Shown one piece after another: positions 54,678 to 64,000 of a stretch of 64,000 nt of DNA (the stretch's first letter is position 1; each line of letters opens with the position of its first letter). Position numbers and translations under genes: made by a program. This stretch comes from a bacterium BMS3Bbin14. GTDB lineage: Bacteria; Desulfobacterota; Desulfobulbia; Desulfobulbales; Desulfobulbaceae. Below the pieces are notes generated by a model. The model was given only the letters and a program-made list of their open reading frames with translations. It was not told the origin of the DNA and made no database searches. The stretch spans positions 186,001 through 250,000 of the forward strand of contig BDTX01000003.1 of NCBI GenBank assembly GCA_002897615.1, written 5' to 3'.

Positions 54678-56138
54678 ATGCGGCTGGCCTTCATCCATTA
54701 TCATCTGCAACCCGGCGGGGTCACCCGGGTTATTCAGCATGGGCTGGAGGCCCTCAAGGGACAGGATGCCGAAACGGTTGTCCTGACCGGGGAACCGCCC
54801 TGCGGGGACTGGCCGAGTGAGTACCGGGTCATTCCCGGTCTTCGCTATGAAGAAGTTCGGCCGCGGATTTCGTCCGTTGAGCTGGCCGCGCAGCTGGAAC
54901 AGTCGGCCCGGGAAGCGCTTGGCGGGTTGCCTGATATCTGGCATGTGCATAATCACAGCCTGGGCAAGAACCTGGCCCTGCCGCAAGCGCTTTGCCTGCT
55001 GGCGGAAAAAGGCCATCGCCTGCTCCTCCATATCCATGATTTTGCCGAGGACGGCCGGCCGGGTAATTATCGCCGGATGCTCGACAGGCTGGCCAACGGC
55101 AAGCCGGAAATAATGTCCCGCCTGCTCTATCCGAGCGGCGGGCATATTCACTATGCGGTCCTCACCGGCCGGGACTTTGGCTTTCTGCACCGGGCCGGGG
55201 CCGAACCCGCCCGTCTGCACCGGTTGCCCAACCTCGCCAAGCTGGCCGAGGTTTCGGCGCCGGCGCATGGCGACCATGGACATGGTCATGGAAATATCTG
55301 GCTCTATCCGACCCGGGCCATTCGGAGAAAGAATATCGGCGAGTTCCTGCTCTGGTCGGCCGTGTCGTCCGGGGAGAAACTTTTTGCCACAACCTCCGGC
55401 CCTTTGAATCCCAGGGAACGGCCCCGCTACGAGGCCTGGCAGCGTCTTGCCGCGCAGTTGAAACTGCCGGTTGAATTCGAATTGGCCAACCGGCCCGGCT
55501 GCTGCTTCGAGGGTCTGCTCAGGGAAGCGCGAGTCCTGCTGACGACGAGTATGGCCGAAGGGTTCGGCATGGCTTTCCTGGAACCCTGGCTGGCCGGCCG
55601 GTCGGTCTGCGGCAGAGACCTGCCTGAGATCACGAAGGAGTTCAGAGAAGAGGGCCTTTGCCTGCCGCATCTCTATGAACGGCTGAACATTCCGGTGCAA
55701 TGGCTTGGCCGGGAGAGAATTGCCGCCAAGGCGCGGGCCGGGCTGCGGCGGAGTCTTGCCGCCTATGGCCGGCAGCCGGGCCGGGACGACCCGGACCGGG
55801 TCCTTGCCGCCTGGATCATTGCCGACCGTGTTGATTTCGGCCGGCTCGATGAAGAGCTGCAGGAAATAGTGCTGCGCCGGGTTGTCGAGAGTCCGGCCGA
55901 GGCCCGGGCGCTGGGTCCATGCTCCCTGCCCGATCCGGCTCGCTGTGCGGAAAAAATTGAGCCGAACCGCCGGATTCTCCGGGAGAAGTACGGCCTGCAG
56001 GCCTACGGCAGAAAATTGATGCGGGTATACGGCAAACTGCTGTCATCCCGGGTCTCCGCCGTCGGCTGTCTCAACGGCGAAATCCTGCTCGATTTCTTCC
56101 TGGCCCCGGAACGGCTGACCCTGTTACGGGTGGACTAG
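54678..56138 (+). CDS. Glycosyltransferase, probably GT4-type, partner of GpgS
   Basis: A 486-residue GT-B protein. It starts RLAFIHYHLQPGGVTRVIQ, shows DIWHVHNHSLGKNLALPQAL and ends the donor domain with VLLTTSMAEGFGMAFLEPWL, the Glu-rich sugar-nucleotide site of GT4 enzymes. It has an extra C-terminal helical region of about 130 residues. It lies 16 bp downstream of the GpgS-like gene. No GpgP-type phosphatase is adjacent, so this enzyme could act on a different acceptor. Substrate not assigned. Confidence 0.7.
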   Translation: MRLAFIHYHLQPGGVTRVIQHGLEALKGQDAETVVLTGEPPCGDWPSEYRVIPGLRYEEVRPRISSVELAAQLEQSAREALGGLPDIWHVHNHSLGKNLALPQALCLLAEKGHRLLLHIHDFAEDGRPGNYRRMLDRLANGKPEIMSRLLYPSGGHIHYAVLTGRDFGFLHRAGAEPARLHRLPNLAKLAEVSAPAHGDHGHGHGNIWLYPTRAIRRKNIGEFLLWSAVSSGEKLFATTSGPLNPRERPRYEAWQRLAAQLKLPVEFELANRPGCCFEGLLREARVLLTTSMAEGFGMAFLEPWLAGRSVCGRDLPEITKEFREEGLCLPHLYERLNIPVQWLGRERIAAKARAGLRRSLAAYGRQPGRDDPDRVLAAWIIADRVDFGRLDEELQEIVLRRVVESPAEARALGPCSLPDPARCAEKIEPNRRILREKYGLQAYGRKLMRVYGKLLSSRVSAVGCLNGEILLDFFLAPERLTLLRVD

Positions 56139-56214
56139 GCTTGGCCTTTGAGCAGGGACGTTCGGAAATTTTTCGAAAGAGGAAGTCAAGGAAGAGAATC
56201 ATTCGGTCATGCAT

Positions 56215-56288
56215 TGGCTGGGGGACAGGGATTCGAACCCCGATAGGCAGAGTCAGAGTCTGCTGTCTTGCCATTAGACCATCCCCCA
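56215..56288 (-). tRNA. tRNA-Gln (anticodon CTG)
   Basis: A 74-nt cloverleaf on the minus strand with an encoded CCA end. Acceptor arms TGGGGGA and TCCCCCA pair, the anticodon loop is CTCTGAC with CTG, and the T-arm is GGGGTTCGAATCCC. It reads CAG. This is the second glutamine isoacceptor in the window. It lies between the GT gene and ubiX with clean flanks. Confidence 0.95.
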
Positions 56289-56434
56289 GTCCGGTATTTG
56301 AAAGGATAGTAAATTAGAAGGATTACCTGAAGATGTCAAGTGAAAAGGTAACAGTTAGCGGTCGGGAATATGGTTTTTCGTTTGTCCCTGAATCGTTACG
56401 GAAAAAAACTCGGCCCGGCACCCGGACGCCGGTT

Positions 56435-57016
56435 TTATTCCGCGCGCTCCGGCCCTTGCCAGCGCTTTAAGCCTGGAATCATGATGCCGATCTGGTCGCA
56501 CAGGCGACCGGCGAAATGGCCGGCCATGTCCTTCAAGTCCTCGGGTTGCTGATAAAACGACGGCATGGGAGGGCAAACAACGGCGCCGGCGTCATGCACG
56601 GCCAGCATGTTTTTCAGGTGCGTTCGATTGAGGGGCGTCTCCCGGACCGCAAGAAGCAGGGGCCGCCGTTCCTTCAGGGAGACATCGGCCGCCCGGTGGA
56701 TGAGATTGCCTGAAAAACCGCCGGCAACCGCGGCCAGGGTTCCGGCCGTGCAGGGCAGGATAATCATGGCGTCGTAACAACTTGAGCCGCTGGCCATGGG
56801 GGCCGTGAAATCATCAATGTCGAACCAGCGGTCCACTCCGTGCAGTTCGGCCGGGTCGAGATCCTGTTCCAGGCGCAGCACCTGGCGGCCGGCGTTTGAA
56901 ATAATGGCATGAACCGTGACGTTCTTCTGCCGCTGCAGGAGCTCGAGCAGGGCCGTCACATACAGCATGCCGGTTGCCCCGGTAACGGCCAGGATGATGC
57001 GTTTTGTTGCGGCCAC
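56435..57016 (-). CDS. ubiX: Flavin prenyltransferase UbiX
   Basis: A 193-residue flavin prenyltransferase. IILAVTGATGMLYVTALLEL is the FMN-binding start, CTAGTLAAVAGGFSGNLIHR the prenyl-phosphate site, and RRPLLLAVRETPLNRTHL the conserved basic/aromatic loop. It makes prenylated FMN for UbiD-type decarboxylases. It is separated by 2 bp from menG, so they are coupled. In futalosine-type organisms a UbiD-family decarboxylase acts late in menaquinone synthesis and would need this cofactor. No ubiD is in the window. Confidence 0.93.
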   Translation of the reverse strand: MAATKRIILAVTGATGMLYVTALLELLQRQKNVTVHAIISNAGRQVLRLEQDLDPAELHGVDRWFDIDDFTAPMASGSSCYDAMIILPCTAGTLAAVAGGFSGNLIHRAADVSLKERRPLLLAVRETPLNRTHLKNMLAVHDAGAVVCPPMPSFYQQPEDLKDMAGHFAGRLCDQIGIMIPGLKRWQGPERAE

Positions 57017-57018
57017 GT

Positions 57019-57735
57019 TTATTTGACTCCGATATAGATGTTGACGATGCCGAAGGTCAGCGGTTTCCGCTCGGTATGACTGAAACCGGCCTGGCGCATC
57101 ATGTCAAGCAGTTCTTCCGGTTCGTAAAAAGCGGCAATGGAACTGGCCAGGTACTCGTAGGCCTCCTTGTCACCGGACACCAGGCCGGCAACCGCGGGCA
57201 GTACCTTGTTCAGGTAGAAGGCGTACAGGGGCCGGATGATCGGATTGCGCGGCCGGGAAAACTCCAGGATCAGCAGTTTGCCGCCCGGTTTGATCACCCG
57301 GTGCATCTCCTTCAGTCCCTGCAGGGTCCGAGCCAGGTTGCGCACCCCGAAGGCCACGGTGCAGCCCCAGAAGGTGTTGTCCGGGGCCGGGATCTCTTCG
57401 CCGTCGCCGCAGACCGGGAAAATTCTCGGTTTGCGGTGATCATCGGGCAGTGCCTGCATCCCGCTGCGCAGCATGTCCTCGCAGAAGTCAACGGCCAGGA
57501 CCCGGCGTCCTTTCGCCTGCCGGGTCAGCTCCAGTGACAGGGGCAGGGTGCCGGCACAGAGATCAAGCACGCTCCCGTCCGGGAATTCCTTGAGCAGGCG
57601 GGTCGTTTTCCAGCGCCAGTACTTGTCAATCTGCATGGAGAGCAGGGAATTGAGCAGATCATACCTGGAGCTGATGGCGGCGAATTTATTCCGCACAAAC
57701 TTCTTTTTTTCTTCAGGCTGGTTTAACTGTGGCAT
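57019..57735 (-). CDS. menG: Demethylmenaquinone methyltransferase
   Basis: A 238-residue UbiE/MenG-type methyltransferase. FAAISSRYDLLNSLLSM is the family N-terminus and SVLDLCAGTLPLSLELTRQA is the SAM site, followed by DFCEDMLRSGM and the motif GNLARTLQGLKEMHRVIKPG in which the first residue varies (VRNLARTL). It methylates demethylmenaquinone as the last step. It is cotranscribed with ubiX. A MITE lies between it and mqnA upstream. Confidence 0.92.
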   Translation of the reverse strand: MPQLNQPEEKKKFVRNKFAAISSRYDLLNSLLSMQIDKYWRWKTTRLLKEFPDGSVLDLCAGTLPLSLELTRQAKGRRVLAVDFCEDMLRSGMQALPDDHRKPRIFPVCGDGEEIPAPDNTFWGCTVAFGVRNLARTLQGLKEMHRVIKPGGKLLILEFSRPRNPIIRPLYAFYLNKVLPAVAGLVSGDKEAYEYLASSIAAFYEPEELLDMMRQAGFSHTERKPLTFGIVNIYIGVK

Positions 57736-57777
57736 GCTGGGTCGGTTTCCGTTTAGTGCGAGTTATATTGCCGGGAA

Positions 57778-57903
57778 CCTGGATCCGTTATCGGCCGCCC
57801 CGCAGGGCGGCGCGGTGCAGACCAGGAAGTGCGTTTGTTCGGCAATAATACAATAAATCCCGCATGTTGCATAGTGTATCCCTCGAGCCGTCACGGATCC
57901 TGG
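57778..57903 (+). mobile_element. Shortened MITE, copy 10
   Basis: A 126-bp derivative from CCTGGATCCGTTATCGGC to GTCACGGATCCTGG. The left third is missing. It keeps GCGGCGCGGTGCAGACC and the CAATAATACAATAAATC block. It sits between menG and mqnA in the middle of an otherwise continuous minus-strand cluster. Confidence 0.75.
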
Positions 57904-58724
57904 GGGAAAATTTTGAGCGGCAGGGCCTGTTCGTCTGCCTCGTTGCGGCTGATAAGATAGGTGAAAAATTTTTCCAGGGCCTGCTGTTTGGTCGGCCCGA
58001 GATCGTATTCGATACCCTGCAGGTACCGGCAGCAGGCTGCCGGGTCCATGGGGATACGTTTTGCCACCCGGTCGCAGATCTCGGCCAGTTGTTCGAGTCC
58101 TGCGGCCCGGCAACGCAGAAGGGCGTCCCTGATTGCCAGCGCCGTTTCCGGTTCCGAGCGGACAAAATCTTCGCGGATTGCGCAAACCGAGAAAACAAAG
58201 GGCAGCCCGGTAGTCTGGTGCCAGAACCCGGCCAGGTCGATCTGCACCGGGTAACGGTTTTCAAGCTTTATCCGCAGGGCCTCGTCGCCGATAGCCAGCA
58301 CCGCGTCGATTTTTCTGTCCGCTTCCCGGCGGCCGGAAATCTCGCCAACGACATATTCGGGCCGCACGTGAAAGAACTCTTCCAGGATGATCCGCACCAG
58401 ACGGATGGAGGTGTCGGACTGGCCGGTGAGCAGGACAAGCCGGCCGGTCAACTCTGCCGGCGCCACGGTGGAGAAGAGAAAGACGCTGCCCACGGGGCCG
58501 GTCGCGCTGATGGACAGGTCGGCAAGTATCCGGTATTTTGCCGGCCGGGCCGCATACTCATAGGAGGAGACGAAGCCGAGATCGAGTTCGTCGGCTGCCA
58601 GCAGCCGGTTGAGGACGCTCGGCGGCGCCTCGGTAACCTGCCAGTCAGGCCGGTTGATCGTGGCCTTCCACACCTCGTAAATAGGGGCGGTATTGATATA
58701 ATTGACCATGCCGATACGGGCCAT
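57891..58724 (-). CDS. mqnA: Chorismate dehydratase MqnA
   Basis: A 277-residue MqnA. It starts MARIGMVNYINTAPIYE and continues SVLNRLLAADELDLGFVSSY, the periplasmic-binding-protein-like fold of the family. TVAPAELTGRLVLLTGQSDTS-type residues bind chorismate. GGAGG precedes ATG 58724. It converts chorismate to 3-enolpyruvoylbenzoate, the first step of the futalosine route. The last bases overlap a MITE end by 13 bp, so the C-terminal residues were probably altered by insertion. It follows mqnX by 14 bp. Confidence 0.92.
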   Translation of the reverse strand: MARIGMVNYINTAPIYEVWKATINRPDWQVTEAPPSVLNRLLAADELDLGFVSSYEYAARPAKYRILADLSISATGPVGSVFLFSTVAPAELTGRLVLLTGQSDTSIRLVRIILEEFFHVRPEYVVGEISGRREADRKIDAVLAIGDEALRIKLENRYPVQIDLAGFWHQTTGLPFVFSVCAIREDFVRSEPETALAIRDALLRCRAAGLEQLAEICDRVAKRIPMDPAACCRYLQGIEYDLGPTKQQALEKFFTYLISRNEADEQALPLKIFPQDP

Positions 58725-58738
58725 AGATCCTCCGCGAT

Positions 58739-59956
58739 TCAAATCCAGACGGGTTTAATGGCCGGGCCGCCCGTGACGAGATAGTCCAGAAGCTGACCTG
58801 GCGTCCTGATCCCGCCCGGCAGGGGCACGGCCAGGAAATCTGCCGATTTTCCGGGTTCCAGGGTCCCGTAGTCTTGCCCTATTCCCAGGGCCGTGGCGCC
58901 GCTCAGCGTGGCCATGGCGAGAATGGCCGCCGGGTCGAGATCAGGGTGGTCTTCATGCAGCAGCCGCATTTCCCGCCACATGGAAAGTTCCCGGTTGCTG
59001 GCCAGGCTGTCGGTCCCCAGGGCGGGCAGGATGCCGTGCTGCAGGAACAGGCCGACCGGTGCCCGGCCGACGCCCAGGAAACGGTTGCTGCCCGGACAAA
59101 GACAGACCCTTGCCTTGTCGGCGGCAAGCAGGCCGGCCTCTTCCCGGCCGACATGGACGCAATGAACGCAGAGCGTCCGTTCGTCCAGGATGCCAAGTTG
59201 ATGTAAGTACCGCACCGAACCGGAGTTGTCAATTCCGGTGGGTTGAAAAGAATCATCCCAGAAACCGCGCTGCCGGAGAAAATCTTTAAGCTCGCCGCTG
59301 CCGGAGCTGACCAGCTCGTTTTCCGCTGCAGACTCGGCGACATGGAGAGGAAAGAGATGGCCCCGTTGGCGGGCCCGTTTTTTCAGCCCCGTGATCAGGT
59401 CGGCATGGGTGGAGTAGGGCGCATGGGCGGTGCAGCGGTTCATCTCCGGTTCGCCGGCCAGCAGCGCCAGGTTTTCCCGGGCGGCATTCCGGGTCAGGCC
59501 GAGAAATTCACGAAAATGAAGGACCAGCGGCCCGGCGCCGGCGAGTTTTGCGGCAGTGTTCGTGTTGCCGATGTCGGCCAGGGCGATCACCCCGGATCGA
59601 TGCTGTTGGTCAAGCGTCTGCCGGGCCGCCGCAACCACGTTTTCACCGGTTGCCCCGAGCTGTTCACGCCTGGCAAGCAGTCCGGCCACCCAGGCGGTAA
59701 AGCTTCCCGGGACCGGGTTCGGACCGGGCTGGGCCAGGTGCGAGAGTTCGAGGTGAATATGGGCGTTGACCAGGGGCGGGACAAGGGCGCAGTTATGATG
59801 GTCCCGGACCTTGGCCCCGGGATACCCGGACCGCAGTTCGGTAAATTCGCCGACGGCCAGGATGCGGCCGCCGGCAACGGCAACGGCTCCTGCGGCCGGC
59901 CCGGCCCCGGCGACCGTGACCAGCCAGGGGGCACGATGAATGATGATCGGTTTCAC
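58739..59956 (-). CDS. mqnX: Aminofutalosine deaminase (MqnX-type amidohydrolase)
   Basis: A 405-residue amidohydrolase. The metal site is in LVNAHIHLELSHLAQPGP (HxH), FPLHVAESAAENELV (His) and LPALGTDSLASNRELSM (Asp). APYSTHADLITGLKK is the adenosine-deaminase-like substrate loop. Among mqnA, mqnC and mqnE, the amidohydrolase is the aminofutalosine deaminase that makes futalosine. A GTG at 59956 is preferred because it avoids a 50-bp overlap with mqnC. An upstream ATG at 60019 is the alternative and neither has a good Shine-Dalgarno. Confidence 0.85.
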   Translation of the reverse strand: MKPIIIHRAPWLVTVAGAGPAAGAVAVAGGRILAVGEFTELRSGYPGAKVRDHHNCALVPPLVNAHIHLELSHLAQPGPNPVPGSFTAWVAGLLARREQLGATGENVVAAARQTLDQQHRSGVIALADIGNTNTAAKLAGAGPLVLHFREFLGLTRNAARENLALLAGEPEMNRCTAHAPYSTHADLITGLKKRARQRGHLFPLHVAESAAENELVSSGSGELKDFLRQRGFWDDSFQPTGIDNSGSVRYLHQLGILDERTLCVHCVHVGREEAGLLAADKARVCLCPGSNRFLGVGRAPVGLFLQHGILPALGTDSLASNRELSMWREMRLLHEDHPDLDPAAILAMATLSGATALGIGQDYGTLEPGKSADFLAVPLPGGIRTPGQLLDYLVTGGPAIKPVWI

Positions 59957-59969
59957 AGGGGGATAGAGG

Positions 59970-61028
59970 TCAAACCAGGGTGTAGTCCATGAGCCTCTGT
60001 TTCGGCTCGAATCCGGCATCGGTAACCAGCCGCCGAATTTCCTGTTCGGAAAGTCTGAACTGGACTCCGGCCGCGGCCACGACGTTTTCCTCGATCATGG
60101 TGCTGCCGAAGTCGTTGGCGCCGAAAAAGAGGGCCAACTGGGCGATCTTGGGGCCTTGGGTGACCCAGGAGACCTGGATATTATCCACGTTATCGAGAAA
60201 AATCCGGCTTAAGGCCAGCATTTTCAGATAGCCGAAAGCGGTTTCCTTGTCAATTTTCCGGCTCGCGGCCAGGGCGGTGTGATCAGGCTGGAAGGGCCAG
60301 GGAATAAAGGCGGTAAATCCCGAGGTCCTGTCCTGCAGGTCACGAATCCGCTGCAGATGCTCCAGCCGTTCCTCCATGGTCTCGATATGACCGAACATCA
60401 TGGTGGCCGTTGTGCGCAGGCCCTGATGATGGGCCTCTTCCATGACCTCTATCCAGCGGTCGGCCGAGCATTTGCGGGGGGCCAGCGTCTCGCGGACCCG
60501 GTCGGAGAGGATCTCCGCCCCGCCGCCCGGCATCGAATCCAGGCCGGCGGCAATGAGCCGTTTTAACACCTCGCTGGTCGTCAGGCCCGAGAGGGCGGCA
60601 AAGTGGCAGATTTCCGGCGGGGAAAAGCCGTGAATATGAATGTCCAGGCCCTTCATGAACCGCAGCATTTCTTCGTAGAACTCAAGGGGTTTGTCGGGGT
60701 GCAGGCCTCCCTGCAGCAGAATCTGTGTCCCGCCGAGTTCCTTGGTTTCCCTGATTTTCTGCTCCAGTTCCCGGTGGGTGAGGATCGTGCCGTTTTCATC
60801 CTCGGGGGCCTTGAAAAATGCGCAGAACATGCAGGCGGAGATGCAGATATCGGTGTAATTGATGTTGCGGTCAATTATATAGGTGACGACCGGCTGCGGA
60901 TGAAGGCGCTGCCGGACACTGTCGGCCAGGAAGCCGAGCCGGTACAGGTCGGCTGATTCCGCCAGGTCCAGGGCCTCCCCGGCCGTGATCCGCGCGCCGG
61001 CCAGGATTTTGTCCATAGTCTCGTTCAT
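59970..61028 (-). CDS. mqnC: Cyclic dehypoxanthine futalosine synthase MqnC
   Basis: A 352-residue radical-SAM enzyme. The cluster motif CxxxCxxC is in DICISACMFCAFFKAPED. The substrate region LLQGGLHPDKPLEFYEEML, GFSPPEICHFAALSG and LDSMPGGGAEIL identify MqnC. It turns dehypoxanthine futalosine into the cyclic intermediate. It lies 13 bp before the mqnX start and 12 bp after mqnE. Confidence 0.93.
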   Translation of the reverse strand: MNETMDKILAGARITAGEALDLAESADLYRLGFLADSVRQRLHPQPVVTYIIDRNINYTDICISACMFCAFFKAPEDENGTILTHRELEQKIRETKELGGTQILLQGGLHPDKPLEFYEEMLRFMKGLDIHIHGFSPPEICHFAALSGLTTSEVLKRLIAAGLDSMPGGGAEILSDRVRETLAPRKCSADRWIEVMEEAHHQGLRTTATMMFGHIETMEERLEHLQRIRDLQDRTSGFTAFIPWPFQPDHTALAASRKIDKETAFGYLKMLALSRIFLDNVDNIQVSWVTQGPKIAQLALFFGANDFGSTMIEENVVAAAGVQFRLSEQEIRRLVTDAGFEPKQRLMDYTLV

Positions 61029-61040
61029 GGTCGGCAGGGC

Positions 61041-62135
61041 TTAACAGGTCCTGATGACGTTATAGAGGGTGTCGCGCTCCACCGGTTCCCGGCCGGCCTC
61101 CCTGATCAGCCGGATAAGCGTCTTGTGGCCCAGGGCCTGTTCGGTTTCGGCCCCGGCCATGTGGGTAACCACCTCTTCCTTGACCGTGCCGTCCATATCA
61201 TCGGCGCCGAAGGAAAGGGCCACCTGGGCCAGCTTGGTGCCGATCATGACCCAGTAGGCCTTGATGTGCGGGAAGTTGTCCAGCATCAGCCGGGCAACGG
61301 CGATATTCTTGAGATCGTCTATGCCGGTCGTGCTGGAATGCTCGGACATTTCGGTATTTTTAGGATGAAAGGCCAGGGGGATGAAGGCCAGGAAGCCGCC
61401 GGTTTCGTCCTGGGCCAGGCGGAGCGCATCCAGGTGCTCCAGCCGTTCGTCGATCGACTCGATATGACCGTAGAGCATGGTGGCATTGGTTTTCAGGCCG
61501 TGACGGTGCGCGGTTTTGGCGACCTCGAACCAGCCGTCGCCGGATAATTTTTTTTCGCAGATAATCTTGCGGATTCTCGGACTGAAGACCTCGGCCCCGC
61601 CGCCGGGGATGGAGCCCAGGCCGGCCGCCTTGAGTTCTTCCAGGGTTTCGCCGACGGATTTGCCCGCCAGCTCGGCGAGATGAAAGATTTCAACACAGGT
61701 AAAGGCCTGGATGTGGACCTCGGGCCGGACGTCCTTGATCCCTTGCAGCAGGTCCAGGTAGTAGGAATACGGGAGGTCGGGATGGATGCCGCCGACCATG
61801 TGGATTTCGGTGATAGGTTCGTCGAGACGATCGCGAACCTTTTTTTTGACCTCGTCCACACTCATCTCGTAGGCAAGGTCGGATTCCCTGTCTTTGCCGA
61901 AGGCGCAGAATTTACAGAGATTGGTACAGATATTCGAGTAATTGATATGCTGGTTGTAAATAAAATAGGCCTTGTTGCCGTTTTTCCGTTCCCTGGCGAT
62001 ATTGGCCAGGGAGCCGACCGCCAGGACATCGGCGGAGGCGAAAAGACGCCGGCCGTCATCTATGCTCAGGCGTTCATCGGCTTGAACTTTTAAGAGAATA
62101 TCATCAAAACCGGCATTGCGGATAAATTGTTCCAT
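61041..62135 (-). CDS. mqnE: Aminofutalosine synthase MqnE
   Basis: A 364-residue radical-SAM enzyme. The CxxxCxxC motif is in YSNICTNLCKFCAFGKDRE, and EIHMVGGIHPDLPYSYYLD and GLGSIPGGGAEVFS are the family blocks. It couples 3-enolpyruvoylbenzoate to S-adenosylmethionine, making aminofutalosine. Gene order in transcription is mqnE-mqnC-mqnX-mqnA. It starts 53 bp after rpoD. MqnD and MqnB are not in this window and must be elsewhere. Confidence 0.93.
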   Translation of the reverse strand: MEQFIRNAGFDDILLKVQADERLSIDDGRRLFASADVLAVGSLANIARERKNGNKAYFIYNQHINYSNICTNLCKFCAFGKDRESDLAYEMSVDEVKKKVRDRLDEPITEIHMVGGIHPDLPYSYYLDLLQGIKDVRPEVHIQAFTCVEIFHLAELAGKSVGETLEELKAAGLGSIPGGGAEVFSPRIRKIICEKKLSGDGWFEVAKTAHRHGLKTNATMLYGHIESIDERLEHLDALRLAQDETGGFLAFIPLAFHPKNTEMSEHSSTTGIDDLKNIAVARLMLDNFPHIKAYWVMIGTKLAQVALSFGADDMDGTVKEEVVTHMAGAETEQALGHKTLIRLIREAGREPVERDTLYNVIRTC

Positions 62136-62188
62136 GAAAAAATCGGCGTGAGTGGAGGTAATGGAAATGATGGATCAAAGATGATGGA

Positions 62189-63508
<1,320 letters not shown>

Positions 63509-63530
63509 CGGCCTTCCACCCCCGAACTAT

Positions 63531-63558
63531 ATGATAAAGTATGATTGATTAAATGCAA
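63531..63558 (-). promoter_or_regulatory. Putative promoter upstream of rpoD
   Basis: On the minus strand TTGCAT (63558-63553), a 16-bp spacer and TATCAT (63536-63531) form a plausible sigma-70 promoter about 25 bp before the GTG start. The region 63560-63660 further upstream is strongly AT-rich and has an A8 run. Nothing else is recognised between here and the MITE at 63799. Confidence 0.35.
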
Positions 63559-63798
63559 AAAAAACGCAAAAAATGCGATTTCTACAATTTTCCACAGAAT
63601 AATATAATCTAATACAAAAATGAAAAAAAATCAAATAAAGATTCTGCTTAAGGGATCGCTTAAAAAACAATTCCGCATTTTCGCCTCCCGGTTTCCAGGC
63701 TGTTTTTAGTCGAATCTCAAGCACGAAATCTGGCGCCGATTCTCCGGACTTGTTCCCTGCGCGAATTCCCTGGCCGGGAGTGAAGGTTTTTAATGCAA

Positions 63799-64000
63799 CC
63801 TGGATCCGTGAGCGTTCGGGAATGGTGCGGATGCAAGGCGGCAACGATGTTGATTATCCTGGCAGGATATCAACTTTGTTGCCAACGCAGCAGCTGCGCC
63901 GTTATCGGGCGGACCGGAGGGCGGCGAGGTGAAGACCAAGAAATACGTTTATTGGGCAATAATGCAACAAATTCCATATGTTGCATGGAATGTCACCTCA
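63799..64000 (+). mobile_element. MITE cut by the window end, copy 11
   Basis: Starts CCTGGATCCGTGAGCG and runs through GTTGATTATCC, GCGCCGTTATCGGGCGG and CAATAATGCAACAAATTCC to the last base of the window. The final CCGTCACGGATTCAGG end would lie just outside. At least 202 bp are present, matching copies 4 and 7. Confidence 0.85.

Noticed and set aside
63527-63844. A minus-strand 105-codon frame upstream of rpoD
   Set aside because: It starts in MITE sequence and runs through AT-rich intergenic DNA; the predicted peptide has no features.

Overview
The window looks like a piece of a high-GC chromosome from an anaerobic Desulfobacterota-type ('deltaproteobacterial') organism, most likely near Desulfobulbales. 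That placement is inference. It rests on a futalosine menaquinone cluster, a cdaA-cdaR-glmM cluster, an Acr3/ArsD/ArsA arsenic operon, an hsp20-lon-ftsY operon and the general protein flavour. No rRNA is present. Two tRNA-Gln genes are (TTG and CTG anticodons).

Layout. 0.1-4.2 kb: surface-glycan style genes on the minus strand (epimerase, GT4 glycosyltransferase, two SAM methyltransferases). 4.5-8.6 kb: ars operon arsR-acr3-arsC-arsD-arsA, with a promoter/operator in which arsR looks leaderless. 8.6-14.5 kb: an AT-rich accessory island. It holds a HigBA-type toxin-antitoxin pair, a reverse transcriptase translationally coupled to a PD-(D/E)XK/QxxxY nuclease, a trypsin-like protease, a TIR-domain protein and a broken integron integrase. 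The last three gene units are arranged as an integron cassette array: attI-like core, TIR, attC, protease, attC, RT+nuclease, transcribed away from the intI remnant. 14.7-16.8 kb: a low-GC methyltransferase/anion-transporter pair. 17-26 kb: glnS-gltX, then serA, a DUF1844 protein, ispE, tRNA-Gln, prs and rplY. 26-34 kb: an SDR, an M16 lipoprotein protease, a UspA tandem protein and PepN. 34-39.3 kb: hsp20-lon-ftsY and a DjlA-like J protein. 39.3-40.1 kb: a 200-bp tandem repeat array built of nested palindromes. 40-44.5 kb: aminotransferase, then glmM-cdaR-cdaA (c-di-AMP synthesis). 44.9-56.1 kb: DUF748 giant protein, nitroreductase, PGPGW protein, flavodoxin, a RapZ C-terminal-domain protein, phasin-like protein, UbiB-type kinase and a GpgS-like/GT pair. 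56.2-63.5 kb: tRNA-Gln, ubiX, menG, mqnA, mqnX, mqnC, mqnE and rpoD, all on the minus strand.

Scattered through the whole window are about eleven copies or remnants of one short non-autonomous element. It has 13-bp terminal inverted repeats (CCTGAATCCGTGA), is 34-244 bp long and in two copies has a clean 5-bp target duplication. It behaves like a MITE. It sits immediately downstream of several genes, supplies the stop codon of ftsY, and creates false N-terminal extensions on neighbouring genes. Full-length, end-only and internally deleted forms are all visible.

The most novel candidate is the 9.9-14.2 kb integron-borne array, and within it the RT plus RecB-like nuclease pair. I read this as a defence cassette set, with the RT-nuclease operon as a possible undescribed RT-based defence type. 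That function is inferred from domains and context only.
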